Shown: positions 40,296-53,302, counted from the first letter of the stretch. The stretch is DNA of 64,000 nt from Hydractinia symbiolongicarpus (GCF_029227915.1 NC_079877.1:29971851-30035850), one strand, 5' to 3'. Program-made: numbers and translations. The notes: generated by a model from the sequence alone, not told the origin.

Positions 40296-40680
40296 ACTAA
40301 TCATACATGTCTGAAAAGTACGTCGGATAAAAGTTTTTATTTCCGCTTAACTATTTTGCCTGGAAAAATGCGCGAACGTTTAAAAACGATGTATCACAAG
40401 TTTCGCTTGCATGCAGGACGGGATCGCTAAAACGGCTTGACTGTGCAGGTATTTCCGCCCACAATCAGGCAAAACTCTCTAAAATGATGAAAAGTCACGG
40501 GACGAATACACTTGCAATGGAATGTGCAGAGCTGGTTGGGTATCAACGTATTATTTTGCGTCACTTACTTATTTGAATTTTTCATACATTTCTGTCATTT
40601 TTACATGTCATCTAGTGCTTAAATACGCGTAAATACTATTTTCTCTGCACGCTCGTCGACATTATGTATTTGAAAAACCG

Positions 40681-40762
40681 GGGAGGATGGCCGAGCGGTC
40701 TAAGGCGCTGGTTTAAGGCACCAGTCACTTCGGTTGCGCGAGTTTGAATCTCGCTCCTGCCA
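40681..40762 (+). pseudogene. tRNA-Leu(AAG), damaged
   Basis: Acceptor GGGAGGA/TCCTGCC, T loop TTTGAAT and variable arm GTTGC. Confidence 0.65.
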
Positions 40763-41272
40763 TCTTATATCGCATGTCCGGAAATGTCCTCGGACAGAGG
40801 ATATTGATTGCGCTTAAAAACTTCTTCCCCAGAAAGACGCAAATTTTAAAAAAGTATAATTAACAAGTCTTCGTCGCATTGGGGAAAAATGGCACTTGTA
40901 CCACTTGATTTTGCGGAGCATTTCGTTTAATTTACGAAACAGAGATCTAAAGCGTTTAAACGACAGGAGATTTGGATTTACAGCTTGTTAAGAGCGATAG
41001 TCCGCATGAAACGTTCTTAGAGTCATGTTCAACATTTTTCTTGATAATTGGTTAGTTTTTAACATTTTACTCACAAAAGTATAATTTACGGCGTTTCATT
41101 ATTGTACCCACGCAATGTGAACTTGTCAAAGTTTACTTGTCAACGGACAGACTTAGGACTTCGGATCTTAGGTTAATTGGTTAAAGCAAAAACCTTCCTG
41201 CTAATGTCAGAATAAGCCATTTTTGGTTTACTTGAACTTTTTTAGGACGGGGATTTTATATCTTAAAAAGAA

Positions 41273-41354
41273 GGCAGGATGGCCGAGCGGTCTCAGGCTC
41301 TGGTTATAGGCACCAGTCACTTTGGTGGCGCGAGTTGGAATCTCGCTCCTGTCA
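41273..41354 (+). pseudogene. tRNA-Leu(UAG), damaged
   Basis: Loop TATAGGC lacks U33, D loop TCTCAGG, and T loop TTGGAAT breaks the B box. Confidence 0.75.
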
Positions 41355-41739
41355 ACTAATCATACATGTCTGAAAAGTACGTCGGACAAACATTTTTATT
41401 TTCGCTTAACTATTTTGCCTAGAAAAATGCGCGAACGTTTAAAAGGGATGTATCACAAGTTTCGCTTGCATGCAGGACGGGATCGCTAAAACTGCTTGAC
41501 TGTGCAGGTATTTTCGCCCACAATCAGGCAAAACTCTCTAAAATGATAAAAAGTCACGGGACGAATACACTTGCCATGGAATGTGCAGAGCTGGTTGGGT
41601 ATCAACGTATTATTTTGCGTCACTTAATTATTTGAATTTTTCATACATTTCTGTCATTTTTGCATGTCATCTAGTGCTTAAATACGCGTAAATACTATTT
41701 TCTCCGCACGCTCGTCGACATTATGTATTTGAAAAATCG

Positions 41740-41821
41740 GGCAGAATGGCCGGGCGGTCTAAGGCGCTGGTTTAAGGCACCAGTCACTTCGGTGGCGCGA
41801 GTTTGAATCTCGCTCCTGTCA
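41740..41821 (+). pseudogene. tRNA-Leu(AAG), damaged
   Basis: Duplicate of 35001 with the same acceptor, D-arm and T-loop changes. Confidence 0.65.
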
Positions 41822-42331
41822 TCTTTTATCGCATGACCGGAAATGTCCTCGGACAGAGAATATTGATTACGCTTAAAAACTTCGTCCCCAGAAAGACGCA
41901 AATTTAAAAAAAGTATAATCAACAAGTCTTTGTCGCATTGGGGAAAAGTGTCACTTGTACCACTTGATTTTGTGGAAAATTTCGTTTATTTTTCGAAACA
42001 GAGATCTAAAGCGTTTAAACGACAGGAGATTTGGATTTACAGCTTGTTAAGAGCGATAGTCCGAATGAAACGTTCTTACAGTCATGTTCAACATTTTTCT
42101 TGATAATTGCATAATTTTTAACATTTTACTCACAAGAGTATAATTTTCGGCGTTTCATTATTGTACCCACGCAATGTGAACTTGTCAAAGTTTACTTGTC
42201 AAGGGACAGACTTAAGACTTCGAATCTTATGTTAATTGGTTAGAGCAAAAACCTTCCTGCTAATGTCAGCATAAGCCATTTTTGGTTTACTTGAACTTTT
42301 TTTGGACGGGGACTTTATATCTTAAAAAGTA

Positions 42332-42413
42332 GGCAGGATGGCCGAGCGGTCTAAGGCGCTGGTTTTAGGCACCAGTCACTTTGGTGGCGCGAGTTCGAAT
42401 CTCGCTCCTGTCA
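42332..42413 (+). tRNA. tRNA-Leu(UAG)
   Basis: Duplicate of 35593; intact, TTTG variable loop. Confidence 0.9.
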
Positions 42414-42798
42414 ACTAATCCTACATGTCTGAAAATTACGTCGGACAAACGTTTTTATTTCCGCTTAACTATTTTGCCTAGAAAAATCCGCGAACGTTTA
42501 AAAAGGATGTATCACAAGTTTCGCTTGCATGCAGGACGGGATCGCTAAAACTGCTTGACTGTGCAGGTATTTCCGCCCACAATCAGGCAAAACTCTCTAA
42601 AATGATAAAAAGTCACGGGACGAATACACTTGCCATGGAATGTGCAGAGCTGGTTGGGTATCAACGTATTATTTTGCGTCACTTACTTATTTGAATTTTT
42701 CATACATTTCTGTCATTTTTGCATGTCATCTAGTGCTTAAATACGCGTAAATACTATTTTCTCTGCACGCTCGTCGACATTATGTATTTGAAAAACCG

Positions 42799-42880
42799 GG
42801 CAGGATGGTCGAGCGGTCTAAGGCGCTGGTTTGAGGCACCAGTCACTTCGGTGGCGCGAGTTCGAATCTCGCTCCTGTCA
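42799..42880 (+). tRNA. tRNA-Leu(GAG), structurally perfect
   Basis: Loop TTGAGGC, anticodon GAG. T arm is the exact consensus GCGAG-TTCGAAT-CTCGC; acceptor and anticodon stems pair fully, and a TTTT run follows within a few bases. The best GAG candidate in the window. Confidence 0.86.
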
Positions 42881-43135
42881 TCTTTTATCGCATGACCGGA
42901 AATGTCCTCGGACAGAGAATATTGATTACGCTTAAAAACTTCTTCCCCAGAAAGACGCAAATTTAAAAAAAGTATAATCAACAAGTCTTTGTCGCATTTG
43001 GGAAAAATATCACTTGTACCACTTGATTTGGCGGCAAATTTTGTTTATTTTTCGAAACAGAGATCTAAAGCGTTTAAACGACAGGAGATTTGGATTTACA
43101 GCTTGTTAAGAGCGATAGTCCGAATGAAACGGTCT

Positions 43136-44911
43136 TTGAAGGAAATAAAAAACTCGTTCTTCAAGAAATCGTTATCGTCAAAGGATCAAAAATCTGTCTG
43201 GAATACTATTCATCGTATTCTGAGCAATCAAAAAACACGAATCAAACACGATCCTTCAGAAATGAATGAATATTTTAGCAATCTAGCAGCAAACCTAACT
43301 GGGAAATCAAACGTCGAGTCTACATTACCAGATGTTATCAAAACTACTGAAAACGAACAATCGTTCAAAATTCAACATACTACTTACAATGAAATAAATA
43401 AAATACTAAAAAACCTCAAGAATGACTGCTCCAGTGGTCATGACAATATTCCAATACGATTTATCAAGCCAGTATCAGAATTCATAACATCCCCTCTGGT
43501 CCATATTATTAACAATTGCATCAACAAAGAAATATTTCCCCAGCAATGGAAGATTGCTCGTGTTTGCCCAATACCAAAGATCGACACACCAATTAGCACA
43601 AAGGACTATCGTCCAATCTCAGTACTGCCAGTATTGTCAAAAATCTACGAGAGAGTAATCTTATCTCAGTTATGTGAATTCATCGAAAGTAATCAACTTT
43701 ACAATGAAACACAATCCGGTTTTCGCAAAGGTCATACGACTACCACATTGATGCTTAAGCTTCGTGACGACATAAAAAAAGCAATGGCGAAAAGTGAAGT
43801 GACACTCTCTATCCTCATCGATTACTCCAATGCTTTCGACACGATTGATCACAAAAATCTGCTGCTGAAACTACGTGATATGAATTTTTCATTTCGTGCT
43901 TTAAAGATATTATCAAGTTATCTGAAAGATAGGAAACAATACGTTCAAATTGAAGACAAAATTTCATCTTTAAAATCATTGTTTTACGGTGTACCATAGG
44001 GTAGCATACTTGGCCCTGTCCTGTTTAACCTCTACGTCATCGAGTTATCAAATCAAATCAACTCCGCCAGTATCCAATATGCTGATGATACAACATTATA
44101 TAAACACTGCAAAGTCAGAGATCTATTTCAATCAATCAAAGATATGGAAAAGGATGTAGATAACCTTCTAGCTTGGTCAAAAGAAAACAATCTCTTGTTC
44201 AACAGTGACAAGCTTAAGTTAATCATATTCCATTCTAAGCGACTTAGAGCATTTGATTCTGACCGAAGCTATCTTTAACGTTGTGCTGGTATGTCAATCG
44301 AGCAGGAAGAAAATGTTAAGTTACTTGGCATTCAATTCGATCAAAATCTATCATGGACCTGCCATATAAACAATGTTATAAAATCCTCGCACTCAACACT
44401 ACGTGCTCTACGAAAGTTTAGTCGTTTCACACCTTTCCATGTACGCAAAACCTTGGCGGAAACGTTGATCTTATCAAGGATAAGTTACGGTAAGGTTGTC
44501 TTCTCGCAAATACCTGATTATCTGATATGTCGGCTACAAAAGATCCAAAACATGGCTGTTGGTTACGTTCTCCGCCGTTATGCTAATCTGCAAGAAGTCA
44601 CGAATCTAAAATGGCTTCCCGTAAAAGAACATATTGAATTCAGTATAAGTAAACTTGTACACAAATCGAGAATTGATAACAACCATCCAAGCTATCTAAA
44701 CGTAGAGTTTGTTGTACCAACACGAAATTTGAGATCTTCTACGAAGGAGCCTCTTGTTAAAAATGTTGGAAATGGCACTTTTCAAAACCAAGCACGGTGT
44801 TACGATGAAATCCCGGATAGTATAAAAATTATTGAAACTCTAGAAAAATTTACTAAAGAAGCAAAACAATTTTATCTAAATAAGGCAGTCGCTAGAGTCT
44901 TGTCTGTTTGA
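43136..44911 (+). pseudogene. Non-LTR reverse transcriptase, copy 2, two in-frame stops
   Basis: Same TAG and TAA as copy 1 (43997 and 44276). Only a few replacements distinguish it, for example Asp to Val before KTTENEQ and Ala to Val in QNMAAGY. Confidence 0.9.
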
Positions 44912-45634
44912 ATTCTGTTCGCCGAAGTTTGGGTGCCAATATTCTATCGACCTGTTCATAATCTACCCTTACTCATTTTCAGCTTGTGTTTACTTTTGCC
45001 TTTTCTCCTTTTGCGACTAGCCAAGTATATATATGAAATATTTTTTTTTTTTTTTTTTTTTTTTCATAATTCAATTAGTTTATTTTATATTTTCTTACTT
45101 CCAAGGCCATTTATCGTTTTCTCTGGGTTTTTTTTTTCTAGTTACTCCTATCTAGGTTGATTCCAATATCGTCTCTATTTATCTTGTCGATTCGAGTGTT
45201 TCAATTTCTTTCGAGCCTTTCAAGTTTATTTTTAATTTTGCTTTTCATCGCGGTTTTTATAATGTATATATATAAAAAGATAATATTTTTTTTGAACAAT
45301 TATTTATTCTTTATTTATAGTTTATTTATATTTTCCTTACTTTCAAGGCCATTTATCGTTTTCTCTGCTTTTTGTCTAGTTACAATTTAGGTTGATTCCA
45401 TATATCGTTTCTTATTTCTCGTCGATTCGAGCGTTTCAATTTCTTTCAAGCCTTTTCAGTTTTTCTCATCGCGGTTTTCTTTTTTATTTAATGTATATAA
45501 AAAAATTTATTTTTTGAACACTTATTTATTCTTAATCTATAATTTTTTTCATTTTTATATTTCATTTTAGGGAGAAGAACAATTTTGTACAAAATTGAAC
45601 CCAAATAAATGTTAATAAGAATAATAATAATAAT
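43137..45634 (+). mobile_element. 5'-truncated non-LTR retrotransposon, copy 2
   Basis: Same truncation point, flanks and tail as copy 1, 2,498 bp, differing by a few substitutions and T-run lengths. It is part of the 6,739-bp duplication, not an independent insertion. The T-rich duplicated block is at about 45090-45560. Confidence 0.9.
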
Positions 45635-45888
45635 ACAGTCATGTTCAACATTTTTCTTGATAATTGCTTAATTTTTAACATTCAACCCACAAGAGTATAA
45701 TTTTCGGCATTTCATTATTGTACCCACGCAATGTGAACTTGTCAAAGCTTACTTGTCAAGGGCCAGACTTAGGACTTCGGATCTTAGGTTAATTGGTTAG
45801 AGCAAAACCCTTCCTGCTAATGTCAGAATAAGCCATTTTTGGTTTAATTGAACTGTTTTGGGACGGGGATTTTATATCTTAAAAATAA

Positions 45889-45970
45889 GGCAGGATGGCC
45901 GAGCGGTCTAAGGCGCTGGTTTTAGGTACCAGTCACTTCGGTGGCGCGAGTTCGAATCTCGCTCCTGTCA
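45889..45970 (+). tRNA. tRNA-Leu(UAG)
   Basis: Intact; loop TTTAGGT. Confidence 0.9.
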
Positions 45971-46355
45971 ACTAATCATACATGTCTGAAAAGTACGTCG
46001 GACAAACGTTTTTATTTCCGCTTAACTATTTTGCCTAGAAAAATCCGCGAACGTTTAAAAAGGATGTATCACAAGTTTCGCTTGCATGCAGGACGGGATC
46101 GCTAAAACTGCTTGACTGTGCAGGTATTTCCGCCCACAATCAGGCAAAACTCTCTAAATAGATAAAAAGTCACGGGACGAATACACTTGCAATGGAATGT
46201 GCAGAGCTGGTTGGGTATCAACGTATTATTTTGCGTCACTTACTTATTTGAATTTTTCATACATTTCTGTCATTTTTGCATGTCATCTAGTGCTTAAATA
46301 CGCGTAAATACTATTTTCTCTGCACGCTCGTCGACATTATGTATTTGAAAAACCG

Positions 46356-46437
46356 GGCAGGATGGCCGAGCGGTCTAAGGCGCTGGTTTAAGGCACCAGT
46401 CACTTCGGTGGCGCGAGTTCGAATCTCGCTCCTGTCA
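46356..46437 (+). tRNA. tRNA-Leu(AAG)
   Basis: Fully intact consensus with a six-T terminator directly after TCA, the best-equipped AAG gene type in the window. Confidence 0.93.
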
Positions 46438-46947
46438 TTTTTTATCGCATGACCGGAAATGTCCTCGGACAGAGAATATTGATTACGCTTAAAAACTTCG
46501 TCCCCAGAAAGACGCAAATTTAAAAAAAGTATAATCAACAAGTCTTTGTCGCATTGGGGAAAAGTGTCACTTGTACCACTTGATTTTGCGGAAAATTTCG
46601 TTTATTTTTTAAAACAGAGATCTAAAGCGTTTAAACGACAGGAGATTTGGATTTACAGCTTGTTAAGAGCGATAGTCCGAATGAAACGTTCTTACAGTTA
46701 TGTTCAACATTTTTCTTGATAATTGCTTAATTTTTAACATTTAACCCACACGAGTATAATTTTCGGCGTTTCATTATTGTACCCACGCAATGTGAACTTG
46801 TCAAAGCTTACTTGTCAAGGGACAGACTTAGGACTTCGGATCTTAGGTTAATTGGTTAGAGCAAAAACCTTCCTGCTAATGTCAGAATAAGCCATTTTTG
46901 GTTTAATTGAACTTTTTTGGGACGGGGATTTTATATCTTAAAAACAA

Positions 46948-47029
46948 GGCAGGATGGCCGAGCGGTCTAAGGCGCTGGTTTTAGGTACCAGTCACTTCGG
47001 TGGCGCGAGTTCGAATCTCGCTCCTGTGA
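46948..47029 (+). tRNA. tRNA-Leu(UAG), first pair broken
   Basis: 3' acceptor ends TCCTGTG, so the first pair is G-G. Rest intact; loop TTTAGGT. Confidence 0.72.
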
Positions 47030-47414
47030 ACTAATCATACATGTCTGGAAAGTACGTCGGACAGACGTTTTTATTTCCGCTTAACTATTTTGCCTAGAAA
47101 AATCCGCGAACGTTTAAAAAGGATGTATCACAAGTTTCGCTTGCATGCAGGACGGGATCGCTAAAACTGCTTGACTGTGCAGGTATTTCCGCCCACAATC
47201 AGGCAAAACTCTCTAAATAGATAAAAAGTCACGGGACGAATACACTTGCAATGGAATGTGCAGAGCTGGTTGGGTATCAACGTATTATTTTGCGTCACTT
47301 ACTTATTTGAATTTTTCATACATTTCTGTCATTTTTGCATGTCATCTAGTGCTTAAATACGCGTAAATACTATTTTCTCTGCACGCTCGTCGACATTATG
47401 TATTTGAAAAACCG

Positions 47415-47496
47415 GGCAGGATGGCCGAGCGGTCTAAGGCGCTGGTTTAAGGCACGAGTCACTTCGGTGGCGCGAGTTCGAATCTCGCTCCTGTCA
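47415..47496 (+). tRNA. tRNA-Leu(AAG), anticodon-stem mismatch
   Basis: Anticodon stem CTGGT/ACGAG has one mismatch; T6 terminator follows directly. Confidence 0.75.
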
Positions 47497-48006
47497 TTTT
47501 TTATCGCATGACCGGAAATGTCCTCGAACAGAGAATATTGATTACGCTTAAAAACTTCGTCCCCAGAAAGACGCAAATTTAAAAAAAGTATAATCAACAA
47601 GTCTTTGTCGCATTGGGGAAAAGTGTCACTTGTACCACTTGATTTTGCGGAAAATTTCGTTTATTTTTTAAAACAGAGATCTAAAGCGTTTAAACGACAG
47701 GAGATTTGGATTTACAGCTTGTTAAGAGCGATAGTCCGAATGAAACGTTCTTACAGTCATGTTCAACATTTTTCTTGATAATTGCTTAGTTTTTAACATT
47801 TAACCCACAAGAGTATAATTTTCGGCGTTTCATTATTGTACCCACGCAATGTGAACTTGTCAAAGCTTACTTGTCAAGGGACAGACTTAGGACTTCGGAT
47901 CTTAGGTTAATTGGTTAGAGCAAAAACCTTCCTGCTAATGTCAGAATAAGCCATTTTTGGTTTAATTGAACTTTTTTGGGACGGGGATTTTATATCTTAA
48001 AAATAA

Positions 48007-48088
48007 GGCAGGATGGCCGAGCGGTCTACGGCGCTGGTTTTAGGCACCAGTCACTTCGGTGGCGCGAGTTCGAATCTCGCTCCTGTCA
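48007..48088 (+). tRNA. tRNA-Leu(UAG)
   Basis: Intact; D loop ends CTACGG. Confidence 0.9.
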
Positions 48089-48473
48089 ACTAATCATACA
48101 TGTCTGAAAAGTACGTCGGATAAAAGTTTTTATTTCCGCTTAACTATTTTGCCTGGAAAAATGCGCGAACGTTTAAAAACGATGTATCACAAGTTTCGCT
48201 TGCATGCAGGACGGGATCGCTAAAACGGCTTGACTGTGCAGGTATTTCCGCCCACAATCAGGCAAAACTCTCTAAAATGATGAAAAGTCACGGGACGAAT
48301 ACACTTGCAATGGAATGTGCAGAGCTGGTTGGGTATCAACGTATTATTTTGCGTCACTTACTTATTTGAATTTTTCATACATTTCTGTCATTTTTACATG
48401 TCATCTAGTGCTTAAATACGCGTAAATACTATTTTCTCTGCACGCTCGTCGACATTATGTATTTGAAAAACCG

Positions 48474-48555
48474 GGCAGGGTGGCCGAGCGGTCTAAGGCG
48501 CTGGTTTAAGGCACCAGTCACTTCGGTGGCGCGAGTTTGAATCTCGCTTCTGTCA
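48474..48555 (+). tRNA. tRNA-Leu(AAG), T-loop change
   Basis: Acceptor GGCAGGG/TTCTGTC pairs with several wobbles; T loop TTTGAAT. Confidence 0.65.
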
Positions 48556-49065
48556 TCTTATATCGCATGTCCGGAAATGTCCTCGGACAGAGGATATTGA
48601 TTGCGCTTAAAAACTTCATCCCCAGAAAGACGCAAATTTTAAAAAAGTAAAATTAACAAGTCTTCGTCGCATTGGGGAAAAATGGCACTTGTACCACTTG
48701 ATTTTGCGGAGCATTTCGTTTAATTTACGAAACAGAGATCTAAAGCGTTTAAACGACAGGAGATTTGGATTTACAGCTTGTTAAGAGCGATAGTCCGCAT
48801 GAAACGTTCTTAGAGTCATGTTCAACATTTTTCTTGATAATTTGTTAGTTTTTAACATTTTACTCACAAGAGTATAATTTTAGGCGTTTCATTATTGTAC
48901 CCACGCAATGTGAACTTGTCAAAGTTTACTTGTCAATGGACAGACTTAGGACTTCGGATCTTAGGTTAATTGGTTAGAGCAAAAACCTTCCTGATAATGT
49001 CAGAATAAGTCATTTTTGGTTTACTTGAACTTTTTTGGGACGGGGATTTTATATCTTAAAAATAA

Positions 49066-49147
49066 GGCAGGATGGCCGAGCGGTATAAGGCGTTAGTTTT
49101 AGGCACCAGTCACTTCGGTGGCGCGAGTTCGAATCTCGCTCCTGTCA
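49066..49147 (+). pseudogene. tRNA-Leu(UAG), weak anticodon stem
   Basis: Anticodon stem TTAGT/ACCAG has one mismatch and one wobble; other arms are sound. Confidence 0.65.
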
Positions 49148-49532
49148 ACTAATCATACATGTCTGAAAAGTACGTCGGACAAACGTTTTTATTTCCGCTT
49201 AACTATTTTGCCTAGAAAAATGCGCGAACGTTTAAAAAGGATGTATCACAAGTTTCGCTTGCATGCAGGACGGGATCGCTAAAACTGCTTGACTGTGCAG
49301 GTATTTCCGCCCACAATCAGGCAAAACTCTCTAAAATGATGAAAAGTCACGGGACGAATACACTTGCAATGGAATGTGCAGAGCTGGTTGGGTATCAACG
49401 TATTATTTTGCGTCACTTACTTATTTGAATTTTTCATACATTTCTGTCATTTTTACATGTCATCTAGTGCTTAAATACGCGTAAAAACTATTTTCTCTGC
49501 ACGCTCGTCGACATTATGTATTTGAAAAACCG

Positions 49533-49614
49533 GGCAGGATGGCCGAGCGGTCTAAGGCGCTGGTTTAAGGCACCAGTCACTTCGGTAACGCGAGTTCGAA
49601 TCTCGCTCCTGTCA
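49533..49614 (+). tRNA. tRNA-Leu(AAG)
   Basis: Intact except that the variable stem reads CAC/GTA. Confidence 0.85.
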
Positions 49615-50125
49615 TCTTATATCGCATGACCGGAAATGTCCTCGGACAGAGAATATTGATTACGCTTAAAAACTTCGTCCCCAGACAGACGCATGTTTTA
49701 GAAAAAGTATAATTAACAAGTCTTTGTCGCATTGGGGAAAAATGTCACTTGTACCACTTGATTTTGCGGAACATTTCGTTTATTTTTCGAAACAGAGATC
49801 TAAAGCGTTTAAACGACAGGAGATTTGGATTTACAGCTTGTTAAGAGCGATAGTCCGCATGAAACGTTCTTAGAGTCATGTTCAACATTTTTCTTGATAA
49901 TTGGTTAGTTTTTAACATTTTACTCACAAGAGTATAATTTTCAGCGTTTCATTATTGTACCCACGCAATGTGAACTTGTCAAAGTTTACTTGTCAAGGGA
50001 CAGACTTAGGACTTCGGATCTTAGGTTAATTGGTTAGAGCAAAAACCTTCCTGCTAATGTCAGAATAAGTCATTTTTGGTTTACTTGAACTTTTTTGGGA
50101 CGGGGAATTTATATCTTAAAAATAA

Positions 50126-50207
50126 GGCAGGATGGCCGAGCGGTATAAGGCGTTAGTTTTAGGCACCAGTCACTTCGGTGGCGCGAGTTCGAATCTCGCT
50201 CCTGTCA
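50126..50207 (+). pseudogene. tRNA-Leu(UAG), weak anticodon stem
   Basis: Same TTAGT/ACCAG stem as at 49066. Confidence 0.65.
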
Positions 50208-50592
50208 ACTAATTATACATGTCTGAAAAGTACGTCGGACAAACGTTTTTATTTCCGCTTAACTATTTTGCCTAGAAAAATGCGCGAACGTTTAAAAAGG
50301 ATGTATCACAAGTTTCGCTTGCATGCAGGACGGGATCGCTAAAACTGCTTGACTGTGCAGGTATTTCCGCCCACAATCAGGCAAAACTCTCTAAATAGAT
50401 AAAAAGTCACGGGACGAATACACTTGCAATGGAATGTGCAGAGCTGGTTGGGTATCAACGTATTATTTTGCGTCACTTACTTATTTGAATTTTTCATACA
50501 TTTCTGTCATTTTTGCATGTCATCTAGTGTTTAAATACACGTAAATACTATTTTCTCTGCACGCTCGTCGACATTATGTATTTGAAAAACCG

Positions 50593-50674
50593 GGCAGGAT
50601 GGCCGAGCGGTCTAAGGCGCTGGTTTAAGGCACCAGTCACTTCGGTGGCGCGAGTTCGAATCTCGCTCCTGTCA
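50593..50674 (+). tRNA. tRNA-Leu(AAG)
   Basis: Intact with immediate T6 terminator; duplicate of 46356. Confidence 0.93.
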
Positions 50675-51184
50675 TTTTTTATCGCATGACCGGAAATGTC
50701 CTCGGACAGAGAATATTGATTACGCTTAAAAACTTCGTCCCCAGAAAGACGCAAATTTAAAAAAAGTATAATCAACAAGTCTTTGTCGCATTGGGGAAAA
50801 GTGTCACTTGTACCACTTGATTTTGCGGAAAATTTCGTTTATTTTTTAAAACAGAGATCTAAAGCGTTTAAACGAAAGAAGATTTGGATTTACAGCTTGT
50901 TAAGAGCGATAGTCCGAATGAAACGTTCTTAAAGTCATGTTCAACATTTTTCTTGATAATTGCTTAATTTTTAACATTTAACCCACAAGAGTATAATTTT
51001 CGGCGTTTCATTATTGTACCCACGCAATGTGAACTTGTCAAAGCTTACTTGTCAAGGGACAGACTTAGGACTTCGGATCTTAGGTTAATTGGTTAGAGCA
51101 AAAACCTTCCTGCTAATGTCAGAATAAGCCATTTTTGGTTTAATTGAACTTTTTTGGGACGGGGATTTTATATCTTAAAAACAA

Positions 51185-51266
51185 GGCAGGATGGCCGAGC
51201 GGTCTAAGGCGCTGGTTTTAGGTACCAGTCACTTCGGTGGCGCGAGTTCGAATCTCGCTCCTGTCA
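51185..51266 (+). tRNA. tRNA-Leu(UAG)
   Basis: Intact; loop TTTAGGT. Confidence 0.9.
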
Positions 51267-51651
51267 ACTAATCATACATGTCTGGAAAGTACGTCGGACA
51301 AACGTTTTTATTTCCGCTTAACTATTTTGCCTAGAAAAATCCGCGAACGTTTAAAAAGGATGTATCACAAGTTTCGCTTGCATGCAGGACGGGATCGCTA
51401 AAACTGCTTGACTGTGCAGGTATTTCCGCCCACAATCAGGCAAAACTCTCTAAATAGATAAAAAGTCACGGGACGAATACACTTGCAATGGAATGTGCAG
51501 AGCTGGTTGGGTATCAACGTATTATTTTGCGTCACTTACTTATTTGAATTTTTCATACATTTCTGTCATTTTTGCATGTCATCTAGTGCTTAAATACGCG
51601 TAAATACTATTTTCTCTGCACGCTCGTCGACATTATGTATTTGAAAAACCG

Positions 51652-51733
51652 GGCAGGATGGCCGAGCAGTCTAAGGCGCTGGTTTAAGGCACCAGTCACT
51701 TCGGTGGCGCGAGTTCGAATCTCGCTCCTGTCA
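51652..51733 (+). tRNA. tRNA-Leu(AAG), D-loop change
   Basis: GAGCAGTC replaces GAGCGGTC, losing one of the invariant D-loop G residues and part of the A box; T6 terminator present. Confidence 0.7.
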
Positions 51734-52243
51734 TTTTTTATCGCATGACCGGAAATGTCCTCTGACAGAGAATATTGATTACGCTTAAAAACTTCGTCCC
51801 CAGAAAGACGCAAATTTAAAAAAAGTATAATCAACAAGTCTTTGTCGCATTGGGGAAAAGTGTCACTTGTACCACTTGATTTTGCGGAAAATTTCGTTTA
51901 TTTTTTAAAACAGAGATCTAAAGCGTTTAAACGACAGGAGATTTGGATTTACAGCTTGTTAAGAGCGATAGTCCGAATGAAACGTTCTTACAGTCATGTT
52001 CAACATTTTTCTTGATAATTGCTTAATTTTTAACATTTAACCCACAAGAGTATAATTTTCGGCGTTTCATTATTGTACCCACGCAATGTGAACTTGTCAA
52101 AGCTTACTTGTCAAGGGACAGACTTAGGACTTCGGATCTTAGGTTAATTGGTTAGAGCAAAAACCTTCCTGCTAATGTCAGAATAAGCCATTTTTGGTTT
52201 AATTGAACTTTTTTGGGACGGGGATTTTATATCTTAAAGAAAA

Positions 52244-52325
52244 GGCAGGATGGCCGAGCGGTCTACGGCGCTGGTTTTAGGCACCAGTCACTTCGGTGGC
52301 GCGAGTTCGAATCTCGCTCCTGTCA
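52244..52325 (+). tRNA. tRNA-Leu(UAG)
   Basis: Intact; CTACGG D-loop type as at 48007. Confidence 0.9.
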
Positions 52326-52710
52326 ACTAATCATACATGTCTGAAAAGTACGTCGGATAAAAGTTTTTATTTCCGCTTAACTATTTTGCCTGGAAAAATG
52401 CGCGAACGTTTAAAAACGATGTATCACAAGTTTCGCTTGCATGCAGGACGGGATCGCTAAAACGGCTTGACTGTGCAGGTATTTCCGCCCACAATCAGGC
52501 AAAACTCTCTAAAATGATGAAAAGTCACGGGACGAATACACTTGCAATGGAATGTGCAGAGCTGGTTGGGTATCAACGTATTATTTTGCGTCACTTACTT
52601 ATTTGAATTTTTCATACATTTCTGTCATTTTTACATGTCATCTAGTGCTTAAATACGCGTAAATACTATTTTCTCTGCACGCTCGTCGACATTATGTATT
52701 TGAAAAACCG

Positions 52711-52792
52711 GGCAGGATGGCCGAGCGGTCTAAGGCGCTGGTTTAAGGCACCAGTCACTTCGGTGGCGCGAGTTTGAATCTCGCTTCTGTCA
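52711..52792 (+). tRNA. tRNA-Leu(AAG), T-loop change
   Basis: T loop TTTGAAT and 3' acceptor TTCTGTC with a wobble. Confidence 0.65.
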
Positions 52793-53302
52793 TCTTATAT
52801 CGCATGTCCGGAAATGTCCTCGGACAGAGGATATTGATTGCGCTTAAAAACTTCTTCCCCAGAAAGACGCAAATTTTAAAAAAGTAAAATTAACAAGTCT
52901 TCGTCGCATTGGGGAAAAATGGCACTTGTACCACTTGATTTTGCGGAGCATTTCGTTTAATTTACGAAACAGAGATCTAAAGCGTTTAAACGACAGGAGA
53001 TTTGGATTTACAGCTTGTTAAGAGCGATAGTCCGCATGAAACGTTCTTAGAGTCATGTTCAACATTTTTCTTGATAATTGGTTAGTTTTTAACATTTTAC
53101 TCACAAGAGTATAATTTTAGGCGTTTCATTATTGTACCCACGCAATGTGAACTTGTCAAAGTTTACTTGTCAATGGACAGACTTAGGACTTCGGATCTTA
53201 GGTTAATTGGTTAGAGCAAAAACCTTCCTGCTAATGTCAGAATAAGTCATTTTTGGTTTACTTGAACTTTTTTGGGACGGGGATTTTATATCTTAAAAAT
53301 AA

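Larger units (their letters stand above)
34534..46436 (+). repeat. 6,739-bp tandem segmental duplication carrying the LINE
   Basis: Loci at 34534, 35001, 35593 and 36060 plus the LINE recur at 41273, 41740, 42332 and 42799 plus the second LINE, all offset 6,739 bp. Loci at 39155 and 39622 recur at 45889 and 46356, offset 6,734 because the second LINE is 5 bp shorter. The unit equals four array dimers plus one LINE. Confidence 0.88.

Noticed and set aside
43137-45634. Two independent, site-specific LINE insertions
   Set aside because: Identical truncation, stops and flanking tRNA variants at a constant 6,739-bp offset show one insertion that was later duplicated.
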